64,000 bases of DNA from Pseudomonadota bacterium (GCA_963205315.1 CAUJIO010000020.1:18391-82390); one strand, 5' to 3'; positions 40,265 to 49,604 are shown, numbered from the stretch's first letter. Made by a program: numbers and translations. The notes: generated by a model from the sequence alone, not told the origin.

Positions 40265-41455
40265 TCACCCCCGCCGCATCTCCTTCAAATGCCTGACCCC
40301 GAACAGCACCAGCCCCGCGACCAGCCCCCAGAATGCCGAGCCCACACCGGCGATCGTCAGCCCGCTGGCGGTGACCAGAAAACACACCAGGGCACTTTCG
40401 ATGTCCCTGGGCTCGCGCATCATGGCAGTGACGCCACCCATCAACGGCGAGAACAGGGCCAGCCCCGCGATCGCCGTGATCAGCTCCTTCGGCAGCGCCC
40501 CGAGAATCTCGACAAAGCTGGCGGCCATCAATCCGATGAGGCCGTAGAGAACAAGATAGGGCCAGGCCACCAGCCAGCGCTTCGCGGGGTCAGGATGGCA
40601 ATCCGGGCCGGTCACAATCGAGGCGGTGATTGCCGCCAGGTTGATGGCATGACTGCCGAAAGGCGCCATCAATGCGGAACCCAGTCCGGTGACCAGCAGC
40701 GACGGCTGCACCGGCGGCTGATAGCCGGATGCGCGCAGCACCGCGAAACCGGGAAGGTTCTGGGAAGCCATTGTCACGAGAAACAGCGGCACGCCAATCG
40801 ACAGCATGGTTTGGATGTCGAATGTGGGCGTCGTCCATTGCAGCGCGGTGAGGCCGAAACTGCAGCAACTCTCGGCGAAGCCACCGCCCAGTGCCGCCAT
40901 CGCAACCCCCAGCACGACGATGACCGGCACCGCGAACAGCGGCCATGACATGCGCAGTGCAAAGAATGCGACGATCAGCGGAAGCACGAACAGCGGCATC
41001 GCCATGGCAGCACCCGGAACGCCAAGAGTGTAACGCAGCAGAACGCCCGCCAGCATCGCGGCGGCAATCGGAGCCGGGATTTTCTCGATGGCCTTTTCCA
41101 AGGGTTTGATCAGCCCCGCCACCACCATCAGCACGCCCGCGACGACAAAGGCGCCAAGCGCATTGGAATAGGTAACGCCGGTAGCACCCGTCGCGATCAG
41201 CACGGCTCCTGGCGTCGACCATGCGGTAATGATCGGCATCCTGTAGCGCCACGACAAGATGAAGGTGGTGATTGCCATGCCGATGCAAAGCGCGGCGGCC
41301 CATGACGCCTGTTGCGAGGGCGTCGCCCCCACGGCACGCGCCGCCTCCATGATGACGAGGATCGTCGAGGCAAAGCCCACCACCACGGCAGTGAGCGTCG
41401 ACGAGATCAGGCTGAACCAGCCGGAACGGGATGAGGCAGCAACAGGGACGGTCAC
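40265..41455 (-). CDS. Benzoate/H+ symporter family protein (BenE)
   Basis: A 396-residue membrane transporter with about twelve hydrophobic segments. BenE-type signatures include AWSTPGAVLIATGATGVTYS and APFGSHAINLAAITASIVTG, and the ending resembles LVLFGVRHLKEMRRG. The start is GTG 41455, overlapping the stop TGA of the Lrp gene (GTGA), so expression is coupled to that regulator. BenE proteins import benzoate, but no benzoate genes are near and many homologs are uncharacterised. The Lrp partner hints at an amino-acid-related aromatic or organic acid; this is speculation. Confidence 0.87.
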   Translation of the reverse strand: MTVPVAASSRSGWFSLISSTLTAVVVGFASTILVIMEAARAVGATPSQQASWAAALCIGMAITTFILSWRYRMPIITAWSTPGAVLIATGATGVTYSNALGAFVVAGVLMVVAGLIKPLEKAIEKIPAPIAAAMLAGVLLRYTLGVPGAAMAMPLFVLPLIVAFFALRMSWPLFAVPVIVVLGVAMAALGGGFAESCCSFGLTALQWTTPTFDIQTMLSIGVPLFLVTMASQNLPGFAVLRASGYQPPVQPSLLVTGLGSALMAPFGSHAINLAAITASIVTGPDCHPDPAKRWLVAWPYLVLYGLIGLMAASFVEILGALPKELITAIAGLALFSPLMGGVTAMMREPRDIESALVCFLVTASGLTIAGVGSAFWGLVAGLVLFGVRHLKEMRRG

Positions 41456-41925
41456 GGGATCGGCACTCCGGGTTCGTATTTCGACACGCGCAGGATCAAC
41501 GTGGTCTTGACGTTCTCGACATTGGGCGCGGCGGTCAGGTCGCGGATGATGAAATCCTGGAGAGCATTCAGATCGCGCGCCACGCACTTGAGCAGAAAAT
41601 CGGCTTCGCCTGAAATGGCATAAGCCTCGCGCACCAGCGGCCATTGCGCCACCAAAGCCTCGAACCCCCTCAGTTCACTGTCGGCCTGTCGCTTCAGCCC
41701 CACGAAAGCGAACATTCTTACATCGAAGCCCAGTACCCCCGCGTCGAGCAGGGCCCGGTAGCCGGAGATCACCCCTGCCCGCTCCAGCGCCTGCACCCGC
41801 CGCAGGCAAGGTGGCGGCGACAGGCCGACACGTCCTGCCAGATCGACATTGGTGATGCGGCCATCACGCTGAAGTTCCCGAAGGATCTTCCAGTCGGTGG
41901 CATCAAGGTTGAAGGAGAGAGTCAT
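41452..41925 (-). CDS. lrp: Lrp/AsnC-family transcriptional regulator
   Basis: A 157-residue feast/famine regulator. The N-terminal helix-turn-helix is LDATDWKILRELQRDGRITN followed by VDLAGRVGLSPPPCLRRVQAL, and the C-terminal RAM effector domain holds GEADFLLKCVARDLNALQDF. ATG 41925 follows a purine-rich stretch. It overlaps the benE-like gene by 4 bases. Its place between greA and trxB resembles the lrp gene of other rhizobial chromosomes, as far as I recall. Confidence 0.88.
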   Translation of the reverse strand: MTLSFNLDATDWKILRELQRDGRITNVDLAGRVGLSPPPCLRRVQALERAGVISGYRALLDAGVLGFDVRMFAFVGLKRQADSELRGFEALVAQWPLVREAYAISGEADFLLKCVARDLNALQDFIIRDLTAAPNVENVKTTLILRVSKYEPGVPIP

Positions 41926-42123
41926 GGTTCTGCGTGATAGCAAGTCCCAACCCGCGTGGCGACAGGTTGGTCGGCGTCTCCAATGTTTCGTCCAGAGTTA
42001 ATTCAATCGTAAAGCGGATAGCGCAAAACTTGACGCGACCAAGGTGGGCGTCAGATCCGAGCGCGGAGCATCAATCATAGCCATTTCCCAACAGGCATCG
42101 CGCAGAACGGCGAATCACTCATC

Positions 42124-44343
42124 TTGATTTATTTTCGCGCCACCAGGTCAAAGCAACGGTCCGGGCCACAGGCTGAACCGCCTCCGCCGGTGCGCGATGC
42201 ATTGCTGAAACTTGTTGCCTGCGCTCATCAGGCCGCCGCGCAGTGCGACAAGCGCCTCGTCGACCGCGAACACTCCGCCGCCATGGCAGACCTCCGCGCC
42301 ACGCTGGATACCATAAATCAGGGCATCGTCCTGGTGGACGCGACTGGCACCGTTCAGTTGTGTAATGCACGTGCCGCAGAATTCTTTCGCCTGCCCGATG
42401 GCCTCATTGGCCAGAGCCTCGACCTCCGCCGCCTGACCGCGGAACTTCTCGAAGCAGACTTTACCGTCAGTGGCTCCGGTCGCACCGCCACGCTCTATCG
42501 CCCGGGAGGCGACGTGTTCGACCTGCACATCGAACCGCGCGCCGATGGCGGGACAACCATTCTCGTCGAGGACGTTACTGCAAACTTCCGCCGTGAAGAG
42601 AGCCTGCATCTGGCGGAATCGGAATATCTGAGCCTGTTCGAGAATGCCGTGTGCGGCATCTATCGCGACAAGCCGGATGGGACGCCGCTGCGCGCCAACC
42701 GCGCCCTCGTCGCGTTCAACGGCTATGAGTCCGAGCAGCAGTACCGGACCGCCGTGAAGCAGAGTGGCGGCAACTGGTATGTCGACCCTGATCGCACGAA
42801 ACTGTTTCAGCACTTGCTGACGACAACTGGCGAGGTGCGCGATCTGGTGTCGGAAGTCTATCGCCATCGCACACGCGAGAAACGCTGGATCACCGAGAAC
42901 GCCTGGTATGTGCGCAACAAGGCCGGTGTTCCCATCTACATCGAAGGCACCATCCAGGACGCAACCGAGCGGGTCGAGGGACTGGCCGCGGTGGAGCAAC
43001 AGGCAAACACCGATCAATTGACCGGGGCCGCCAGCCGCTTCCATTTCCTCAATACCCTGAACGCCATCACCCGGGATGCCAATGGTGCCTGCGTGCTGTT
43101 CATTGTCGATCTCGACAAGTTCAAGGATGTCAATGATGCGCTGGGCCACGGCGCCGGGGACGCTGTACTGTCAACGGTCGCCCAGCGCCTGCGAAAACTG
43201 GCAGGTCCGGCGGCCACTGTGGCGAGGCTCGGCGGAGATGAGTTTGCGATCATCACGCCGGGGGCATCCGCATCGATGCAGGCTGACATGAAGTGCGCGG
43301 ACATCGTCAGGGCCATGCGCGAGCCGATCGAGATCGAGGGACACAATGCCATTGTCGGCGCCAGCGTGGGCGTTGCGATCTTCCCGGCCCATGCCGCCAC
43401 GACGGAAGAGCTGCTCAACAATGCCGATATCGCCCTGTATCATGTGAAGACCAATGGCAGGAACAATGCCTGCATTTTTGATCATGCCATGAAACTGCGG
43501 CTGCAGCAGCACAAGGCGCTCGAGGCCGACCTGCGCTCGGCAATCCCCGCCGATGCGCTGGAACTCTATTATCAGCCGATCGTCGCGGCGAAGACCGGCA
43601 GCGTGCTCGGCTACGAAGCGTTGATGCGCTGGAACCATCCGCGCCGCGGTTTCCTGCCGCCCGACCAGTTCATCGGCATCGCCGAGGACGCAGGCCTCAT
43701 GACCGAACTCGGCAACTGGGCCATTCGCCGGGCCTGCCAGCAGGCGGTTGCCCTGCCCGGCCATATTTCCATCGCCGTCAATGTCTCGCCCAGCCAGTTT
43801 CGCTCTTCCGGCATCGTGGAACAGGTGAAGCGTGCCCTGGGCGATACCGGGCTGAATGCGTCGCGGCTGGTCCTGGAGGTAACGGAAAACGTCTTGATGA
43901 CGAGCCAGTCCATCGCCACGCGCGTCATGGATGATCTCACCGCTCTCGGCGTCAAACTGGCACTCGATGATTTTGGCACCGGCTACAGTTCGCTCAGCTA
44001 CTTGCAGCGCTATGCCTTTTCGAAAGTGAAGATCGACCGGTCCTTCGTCGCGGGGATCGAGTCCAAGCCAGCCAATACGGCCATCATCCGCGCCATCATC
44101 CGGCTGGCGGCCGATCTTGGCATGGATGTCGTGGCTGAAGGCATCGAGAGCGAGCACCAGGCCGCCCTGCTGCGGGCCGAAGGCTGCGAACTGCTGCAGG
44201 GCTATCTGTTCGGCCGTCCCCGGCCCTTCGTCGACATTTGCGCTGATCTTGCACTGCACAATTTGCAGACCTGCATGCCGCAACGTCCTCTCGGCACACT
44301 TCAGGATGCGCCTGAGGAGCGAACTGTTCACAAGACCTTGTAG
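42124..44343 (+). CDS. PAS-GGDEF-EAL cyclic-di-GMP signalling protein
   Basis: A cytoplasmic protein of up to 739 residues. It has an N-terminal PAS-like domain (TLDTINQGIVLVDATGTVQ), a second PAS domain (about residues 165-290) and a diguanylate cyclase domain with an intact RLGGDEFAIITPG. An EAL phosphodiesterase domain follows with YEALMRWNHPRRGFLPPDQF, the metal-site loop LALDDFGTGYSSLSYL and VAEGIESEHQA. Both catalytic signatures look intact, so it may be bifunctional. TTG 42124 is the longest start; a shorter one such as ATG 42283 cannot be excluded. There are no membrane helices, so the sensed signal is intracellular. Confidence 0.92.
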   Translation: MIYFRATRSKQRSGPQAEPPPPVRDALLKLVACAHQAAAQCDKRLVDREHSAAMADLRATLDTINQGIVLVDATGTVQLCNARAAEFFRLPDGLIGQSLDLRRLTAELLEADFTVSGSGRTATLYRPGGDVFDLHIEPRADGGTTILVEDVTANFRREESLHLAESEYLSLFENAVCGIYRDKPDGTPLRANRALVAFNGYESEQQYRTAVKQSGGNWYVDPDRTKLFQHLLTTTGEVRDLVSEVYRHRTREKRWITENAWYVRNKAGVPIYIEGTIQDATERVEGLAAVEQQANTDQLTGAASRFHFLNTLNAITRDANGACVLFIVDLDKFKDVNDALGHGAGDAVLSTVAQRLRKLAGPAATVARLGGDEFAIITPGASASMQADMKCADIVRAMREPIEIEGHNAIVGASVGVAIFPAHAATTEELLNNADIALYHVKTNGRNNACIFDHAMKLRLQQHKALEADLRSAIPADALELYYQPIVAAKTGSVLGYEALMRWNHPRRGFLPPDQFIGIAEDAGLMTELGNWAIRRACQQAVALPGHISIAVNVSPSQFRSSGIVEQVKRALGDTGLNASRLVLEVTENVLMTSQSIATRVMDDLTALGVKLALDDFGTGYSSLSYLQRYAFSKVKIDRSFVAGIESKPANTAIIRAIIRLAADLGMDVVAEGIESEHQAALLRAEGCELLQGYLFGRPRPFVDICADLALHNLQTCMPQRPLGTLQDAPEERTVHKTL

Positions 44344-44404
44344 CGGGCTTGAAGCGGCCCGGAAATGAGCTATGTTAATTTCTCATAGCAACCCGGAGTT
44401 TGAC

Positions 44405-45367
44405 ATGTCCGCCCGTCACGCGCGGGTCTTGATCCTTGGATCAGGTCCTGCAGGTTATACCGCTGCCATCTATGCTGCCCGCGCCATGCTGAAGCCTTTG
44501 CTGGTGCAAGGCATCCAGCCGGGCGGGCAACTGACCATCACAACCGATGTCGAGAACTATCCGGGCTTCGCCGATGTCATCCAGGGCCCTTGGCTCATGG
44601 AGCAGATGCAGGCCCAGGCCGCGCATGTCGGCACCGAGGTCGTGTCTGATACCATCACCGACGTGAAGCTCACCGCCAGGCCGATCTGGCTCAAGGGAGA
44701 CTCGGGCCAGGAATATACCTGCGATGCGCTGATCATTTGCACCGGCGCACAGGCCAAGTGGCTGGACCTGCCCTCCGAACAGGCATTCCGCGGCTTTGGT
44801 GTCTCGGCCTGCGCGACATGCGACGGCTTCTTCTACCGCAACAAGCGCGTCGTCGTGGTCGGCGGCGGCAATACCGCTGTCGAGGAAGCGCTCTTCCTGA
44901 CCAATTTCGCCAGTGAGGTGATCGTCGTCCACCGCCGCAACGAGTTCAAGGCAGAGCGGATCCTGCAGAACCGTTTGTTTGCGAATCCGAAGATCAAGGT
45001 GATGTGGGACACGGCCCTCGCTGATGTTCTGGGTACGGACAATCCCCGCAGCGTGACGCATGCCCGCCTGAAGAACGTCAAGACCGGTGCGACGGAGGAC
45101 ATCGCCGTCGACGGCATCTTCATCGCCATCGGCCACAAGCCGGCGACCGAACTCTTCGATGGACAATTGCCATTCAAGCAAGGCGGCTACCTCATCACCG
45201 AGCCGCGCTCGACGCAGACGGCGATCGAAGGCGTCTTCGCCGCGGGCGACGTCACCGACGATATCTACCGGCAGGCCGTCACGGCTGCGGGAATGGGTTG
45301 CATGGCGGCACTCGAAGCCGAACGTTGGCTGCACACACGCGAGGAGGTTCGTCATGCCGCTGAGTAG
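44405..45367 (+). CDS. trxB: Thioredoxin reductase
   Basis: FAD/NADPH flavoenzyme of 320 residues that reduces thioredoxin. It begins VLILGSGPAGYTAAIYAARA. The redox-active disulfide is SACATCDGFFYRN, the NADPH motif is VVVVGGGNTAVEEALFL, and the C-terminal FAD motif is GVFAAGDVTDDIYRQAVTAA. ATG 44405 has CGGAG 7 bases upstream; ATG 44372 would add 11 atypical residues. The 3' end overlaps the next LysR gene by 14 bases, tying the redox enzyme to its regulator. Confidence 0.96.
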   Translation: MSARHARVLILGSGPAGYTAAIYAARAMLKPLLVQGIQPGGQLTITTDVENYPGFADVIQGPWLMEQMQAQAAHVGTEVVSDTITDVKLTARPIWLKGDSGQEYTCDALIICTGAQAKWLDLPSEQAFRGFGVSACATCDGFFYRNKRVVVVGGGNTAVEEALFLTNFASEVIVVHRRNEFKAERILQNRLFANPKIKVMWDTALADVLGTDNPRSVTHARLKNVKTGATEDIAVDGIFIAIGHKPATELFDGQLPFKQGGYLITEPRSTQTAIEGVFAAGDVTDDIYRQAVTAAGMGCMAALEAERWLHTREEVRHAAE

Positions 45368-46259
45368 TGTGATGGACTGGGACAAGCTTCGAATCTTCCA
45401 TGCCGTGGCGGACGCAGGAAGCTTCACCCACGCGGGCCATGAACTGGGCCTGTCGCAATCGGCGGTCAGCCGCCAGATCAGCGCGCTGGAAGACGCACTC
45501 AACGTTCCCCTCTTCCATCGCCATGCGCGCGGCTTGATCCTCACCGAACAGGGCGAGATGCTGTACCGCACCGCGCATGAGGTTTTCACCAAGCTGACTG
45601 CCGCCCAAACCAGGCTGATGGACTCCAAGGAAAAGCCCTCGGGCGAATTGCGCATCACCACGACTGTCGGCCTGGGCTCCATCTGGCTCACGCCGCGTCT
45701 CAAGGAATTCTCGGAAATCTATCCGCAGATCGCCGTGACGCTGCTGCTCGATGATCGCGAGCTTGACCTCTCGATGCGCGAGGCCGACGTCGCGGTGCGC
45801 CTGCGCCGCCCGACACAGCCCGATCTCATCCAGCGCAAGCTCTTCACCGTCCATCATCACCTCTACGCTTCGGCGGAGTACTTGAAGAAGAACGGCATTC
45901 CGAAATCGATCGAGGATCTCGACAAGCACAAGATCGTCACCTTTGGACAAGCGCCCGGTTATCTGACAACTGTGAACTGGCTCGAACATGTCGGCCGCCC
46001 CGAGGGCGATCCCCGCCCCGTGGCCCTGCGCGTCAACAATGCCTATGGCCAGCGCCGCGCCGTGCAAGCCGGCATGGGCCTGGCCTCGCTCGCCGATTAC
46101 ATCGTGCCAGAGGAGTCAGGCCTGGTGCAGATCGACCTGCCGGTCGAGACTCCGGAGTTCGACACTTACTTTGTCTATCCGGAAGAGCTGAAGGACACCA
46201 AGCGCGTCACCGTCTTCCGTGACTTCCTCGTCGCCAAGGCGAAAGAGTGGAGCTTCTGA
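45354..46259 (+). CDS. lsrB: LysR-family regulator, LsrB/VtlR type
   Basis: A 301-residue LysR regulator whose start MDWDKLRIFHAVADAGSF (after a short MPLSSV lead), then SQSAVSRQISALEDALNVPLFHRHAR, matches LsrB of Sinorhizobium and VtlR of Brucella as I remember them. Those regulators lie beside trxB and control oxidative-stress and envelope genes and small RNAs. ATG 45354 lies inside the trxB end, with GAGGAGG upstream. It is followed by a structured region that may encode a small RNA. The symbol rests on similarity and gene order, not on a computed comparison. Confidence 0.82.
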   Translation: MPLSSVMDWDKLRIFHAVADAGSFTHAGHELGLSQSAVSRQISALEDALNVPLFHRHARGLILTEQGEMLYRTAHEVFTKLTAAQTRLMDSKEKPSGELRITTTVGLGSIWLTPRLKEFSEIYPQIAVTLLLDDRELDLSMREADVAVRLRRPTQPDLIQRKLFTVHHHLYASAEYLKKNGIPKSIEDLDKHKIVTFGQAPGYLTTVNWLEHVGRPEGDPRPVALRVNNAYGQRRAVQAGMGLASLADYIVPEESGLVQIDLPVETPEFDTYFVYPEELKDTKRVTVFRDFLVAKAKEWSF

Positions 46260-46439
46260 GTTAACACCAGCAAGGTAATGTCGCGGTCAACCGCAGCATT
46301 GCCGCCGGAATTTATATCAAAGTGCAATTGAGCCGCTTTGCTGTCGATGATGTCGTTGCCGTGCGAGAAGCGGCATGTAGAGTCAGCATGGCTACCATGA
46401 GCTTCTGCAACTTGTTGCAAACGCCGTCTCCTTGCATTC

Positions 46440-46614
46440 TGTGACTCGCCGCGTGACCGGCGCGGAATGATGCCAGCGTTGCTCCCTCCCCTTTGCAACG
46501 TGGCTTGTTGATCCTCGTCCGCCTCTTCCCCTGAGAGGTCCGGGAGGCTAGCCCCCAACTCTGGGGGCACGGGCAACTCGAAGGCCGGTCCCCCGCGACC
46601 GGTCTTTCTTTTTT
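46440..46614 (+). ncRNA. Candidate structured small RNA downstream of the lsrB-type gene
   Basis: The 350-base gap after the LysR gene has no ORF but a chain of perfect hairpins: CGCCG/CGGCG (46447-46462), CGTTGC/GCAACG (46477-46500) with the loop TCCCTCCCCTTT, CCTCT/AGAGG (46522-46538) with the loop TCCCCTG, GCCCCC/GGGGGC (46551-46568), and CCGGTC/GACCGG (46585-46602) followed by a T-run. Loops rich in CU that could pair with Shine-Dalgarno sequences plus a 3' intrinsic terminator are the hallmark of many alphaproteobacterial regulatory RNAs. An upstream TGCAAC-TT-GTTGCA at 46406-46419 may belong to the promoter region. The 5' end is a guess; it could also be processed from the lsrB transcript. 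Confidence 0.55.
46585..46614 (+). terminator. Intrinsic terminator of the trxB-lsrB/ncRNA unit
   Basis: CCGGTC (46585-46590), loop CCCCGC, GACCGG (46597-46602), then TCTTTCTTTTTT. It is strong for the plus strand and faces the convergent msrP gene. Confidence 0.88.
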
Positions 46615-46618
46615 GGCG

Positions 46619-47584
46619 TCACATGTAGAGTTTTTCCGCTTCGAGTCCAGCATAGAGCGAAGCCACCTGCTCGCCGTAACCATTATAGAGAACGGTTGGA
46701 ATGCGTTCACCGCTGTCGAGCACCTGTTCGGTGGCCTGACTCCAGCGCGGATGCGCAACCTCCGGATTCACATTTGCCCAGAAACCATATTCCGAAGGCC
46801 CCAGCGTCTCCCAAAAACTCACGGGCCGCTCAGCGGTGAAACTGATCCGGACGATGCCCTTGATCGACTTGAACCCATATTTCCACGGCAGATGCAGGCG
46901 CAGGGGAGCGCCCATGCTCTTGGCCACCGGCTTGCCATAGGCCCCTGTCACCATCAACGGCAACTCGTTCATGGCTTCGGCCATGGTGATCCCCTCGATA
47001 TAGGGCCATGGGTAGGAGGTGAACAGGCCGGCCTCCTGGCCTGAAGCGACGTCCGGCCTGTTGAACGTCTCGAAGCGCAGATATTTGGCATTGGACGTCG
47101 GCTTGGCGATCTCGACCAGACGCTTCACCGGGAAGCCTGTCCATGGCACCACCATCGACCAGGCCTCGACGCAGCGATGACGGTAAATCCGCTCCTCGAG
47201 CGTCACCTGCTTCAACAACCCGTCGATGTCGAGCGTCAGCGGCTTCTCCACCTCGCCGTCGATGACGATCTGCCAGGGCCGGATGGGCAATTTCTCGGCT
47301 GCCTCGGCAATGCGCTTTGACGAGCCGAATTCATAATAGTTGTTGAAGGTCGTATTGTAGCCGGCATCGGTCACGGCGCGGCCTGCGTCGGTGAAGGCCG
47401 GATTGGCCTTTGCCGGATAGAGCCCCGCCGAGGGATCATCCTCGGCTTTCGCTGGACCTCCCAGCGCCATCATGGCCCCGCCCGCCGCGACAGCAGCCAT
47501 CATCGACCGGCGGTTCAGGAACACGCTTTCCGGCGTGACGCGGGACTCTGGGATTTTCCAACCATTGACGCGCTTGATGAACAT
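46619..47584 (-). CDS. msrP: Periplasmic protein-methionine-sulfoxide reductase, MsrP catalytic subunit
   Basis: Molybdenum-cofactor enzyme of 321 residues that repairs oxidised methionines in periplasmic proteins. A twin-arginine signal, LNRRSMMAAVAAGGAM, is at about residues 23-38. The Mo-ligating Cys lies in YRHRCVEAWSMVVPWTGFPV, and GAPLRLHLPWKYGFKSIKGI and the ending LYNGYGEQVASLYAGL are family-typical. The heme membrane partner MsrQ, normally encoded next to it, is absent on both sides. The gene faces the trxB-lsrB unit, giving a local concentration of redox-repair functions with the peroxidase at 39678. Confidence 0.93.
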   Translation of the reverse strand: MFIKRVNGWKIPESRVTPESVFLNRRSMMAAVAAGGAMMALGGPAKAEDDPSAGLYPAKANPAFTDAGRAVTDAGYNTTFNNYYEFGSSKRIAEAAEKLPIRPWQIVIDGEVEKPLTLDIDGLLKQVTLEERIYRHRCVEAWSMVVPWTGFPVKRLVEIAKPTSNAKYLRFETFNRPDVASGQEAGLFTSYPWPYIEGITMAEAMNELPLMVTGAYGKPVAKSMGAPLRLHLPWKYGFKSIKGIVRISFTAERPVSFWETLGPSEYGFWANVNPEVAHPRWSQATEQVLDSGERIPTVLYNGYGEQVASLYAGLEAEKLYM

Positions 47585-47761
47585 GGTGGACGCCTCCTCT
47601 TCAGAACTTCAGGCATAGGCCGATGCCAATACGCGGGCAAATCAAGCTGCGATCACGTCTTGGAGATGCTGGACCCGCCAGTGGCCGAAGACTTGCAATT
47701 TGGTCCCCCAGGGGACGCTCCCACAATCTCGTGTTGCAATCTGAAACAGGACATACACTCG

Positions 47762-48826
47762 ATGGCAAAGTATCACTACCGCGGACCGGATCTCGGTCTC
47801 TTTGCGGCACAGGCAGGTGGCAACCTTGCGGGACGTTTTCTCTACCGGCAGGCCGATCAGTTTGGCCTTCTTAATCCGGACGGCAGCAAGACCTATTACT
47901 CCGGTTCCGGCCTGGTGTGGGATGACATCGCAGGGCATTTCACGGCTGGAACCATTACCGCCATCAGTCACTATGATTCCTCTGGGGCCTATGTCGATCA
48001 TCTGACCGGCCTGTCGATCACCATCACGGCACTCGAGCCGCTGCTGACGGCGCCAGCATCCGGCGAGGCCGCCAGCGCGTTGCAGGCAGCCCTGCTCTCG
48101 AGCAACGACAGGATCTGGAGCAACGGTGGCAACGACGTGCTGAATGGCGGTGCCGGTCAGGACATTATCGATGGCGGCGCAGGCAACGACACGCTGACCG
48201 GCGGCACCGGACCTGACATTTTGCGAGGTGGTGACGGCCGTGACATGGCGAGCTATCGCACCTCCACCTTCGGCATTGCCATTGATCTCAAGTCCGGCAC
48301 CGGTGAAGGCGGCGACGCCAGCGGTGACACGCTTCGCGGCATCGAGAACGTCTTTGGATCACACAGCGCCGATATCCTCGATGGCGATGCGCGAGCCAAC
48401 GTGCTCGTGGGCCTCGGTGGCGCCGATAACCTTCACGGCAAAGGCGGAAACGACAAACTCATCGGTAGCAGCGGCGGCGATTTTCTGACGGGCGGCAATG
48501 GGGTCGACGTGCTCATTGGCGGTGCGGGCCGCGACTGGATCGATGGCGGAACCGGTGAAGACATCATCTTTGCCGGCGCCGGCCGGGACGTGATCTATGG
48601 TGGACCGGATTGGGACATCATTGTCTACGACTGCAGCTGGGACGAACTGAAGCTCCGCTACGATGGCTCCGATTACTCGATCTGGGCCGATGCTCCCGAC
48701 GGCAAGGATCATGTTTACGCGGCTCTGACCTTCGCCACGAACGATGGCACCTACCGGTATAACGTCCCGACCGCGACCTGGGTATACGAGTCGGACATGA
48801 CCGGCGCCGACTGGCTGCACGCCTGA
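47762..48826 (+). CDS. RTX-type calcium-binding repeat protein
   Basis: A 354-residue product with no Sec signal. The N-terminal 110 residues are non-repetitive (YHYRGPDLGLFAAQAGGNLA). Then come glycine/aspartate nonapeptide repeats of the hemolysin type, GG-x-G-x-D-x-[ILV]-x, for example NGGAGQDIIDGGAGNDTLTG and a second array from about residue 215 (NVLVGLGGADNLHGKGGNDK). These form Ca-loaded beta rolls and normally direct type I secretion. A C-terminal non-repeat tail could hold the secretion signal. No secretion ATPase gene is nearby. ATG 47762 lies about 10 bases after AGGAC. It is convergent with a second RTX gene. Confidence 0.85.
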   Translation: MAKYHYRGPDLGLFAAQAGGNLAGRFLYRQADQFGLLNPDGSKTYYSGSGLVWDDIAGHFTAGTITAISHYDSSGAYVDHLTGLSITITALEPLLTAPASGEAASALQAALLSSNDRIWSNGGNDVLNGGAGQDIIDGGAGNDTLTGGTGPDILRGGDGRDMASYRTSTFGIAIDLKSGTGEGGDASGDTLRGIENVFGSHSADILDGDARANVLVGLGGADNLHGKGGNDKLIGSSGGDFLTGGNGVDVLIGGAGRDWIDGGTGEDIIFAGAGRDVIYGGPDWDIIVYDCSWDELKLRYDGSDYSIWADAPDGKDHVYAALTFATNDGTYRYNVPTATWVYESDMTGADWLHA

Positions 48827-48938
48827 GCTCCGGCTAACTCGGCATGGGGAATTTCAACGACTTCCCTCACCCTCAGGCTCGCACGGCGCGGGCTTCGAAG
48901 GGCGGGGGAAGTCTGTATCCGTGTTTTTCAGCAGCCCG

Positions 48939-49418
48939 CTAAAAGAAGCTGTAGTGGTCCGGATGATTCTTGATATCGGCAATTAGCTGCTTCAGCGTGA
49001 TGCCGATGATGTCCACTTCCTGAAATCCATTGTCGACGCCAAAGATCAGGATCGTCTCGGGCTTGCCGTTGGCCGAGGTTTCGCGCACGAAGTTGCCATC
49101 GTGATCGCTGTCATGATTTTTGCCGCCAATCTGCACGTCTTGCAGATCGTCAATGCCAAACGTCGTACGATCGACGTCGAGACCGTCCTTGCCGAGCTCG
49201 TAGTCCTGGATCTGGTCTGTACCGTCGCCCGTTGAGAATACAAACATATCATTGCCGGAACCGCCGCGAAGCGACAGATCATCGCCTTTGCCGCCGATAA
49301 TGATGTCGTTGCCAGCTCTGCCATCAATCGCATCGTCGCCGCCGAGGCCACGGATGATGTCATCCTTCAACGTCCCCCTGAGGACGTCGTCGTCTCCTGT
49401 GCCGATACGTATCGCCAT
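48939..49418 (-). CDS. Short RTX-type calcium-binding protein
   Basis: A 159-residue product with five or so hemolysin-type repeats right at the N-terminus (IGTGDDDVLRGTLKDDIIRG; then GGDDAIDGRAGNDIIIGGKG), an FVFSTGDGTDQIQDYELGKD segment typical of the end of such arrays, and an acidic, histidine-containing C-terminal part. ATG 49418 has AGGAGG at ideal spacing, which rules out the longer open frame. It is probably secreted by a type I system encoded elsewhere. It is convergent with the larger RTX gene, 112 bases apart, so the pair may be co-acquired. Confidence 0.82.
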   Translation of the reverse strand: MAIRIGTGDDDVLRGTLKDDIIRGLGGDDAIDGRAGNDIIIGGKGDDLSLRGGSGNDMFVFSTGDGTDQIQDYELGKDGLDVDRTTFGIDDLQDVQIGGKNHDSDHDGNFVRETSANGKPETILIFGVDNGFQEVDIIGITLKQLIADIKNHPDHYSFF

Positions 49419-49604
49419 CGCACTCCTCCTGTCGAAGACCCCCAGCAACCAAAATAGCATCGGGCGCGCCAATTAGTCAGTTAAAACTTGCGTGAACGGG
49501 TCACCGATGCCCGCATGTTCGGCAAGGCGGGCCTCAGGCGGCCACAACAGCGCGCCTTTACGGCGGACGCCAGACTGCTATTGTCGCGTTTTGCGGGGGA
49601 TATC

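Noticed and set aside
40590..41303. Second open frame (237 codons) inside the benE-like gene
   Set aside because: It is out of frame with the clear membrane protein and has arginine/alanine-rich composition without membrane segments or motifs.
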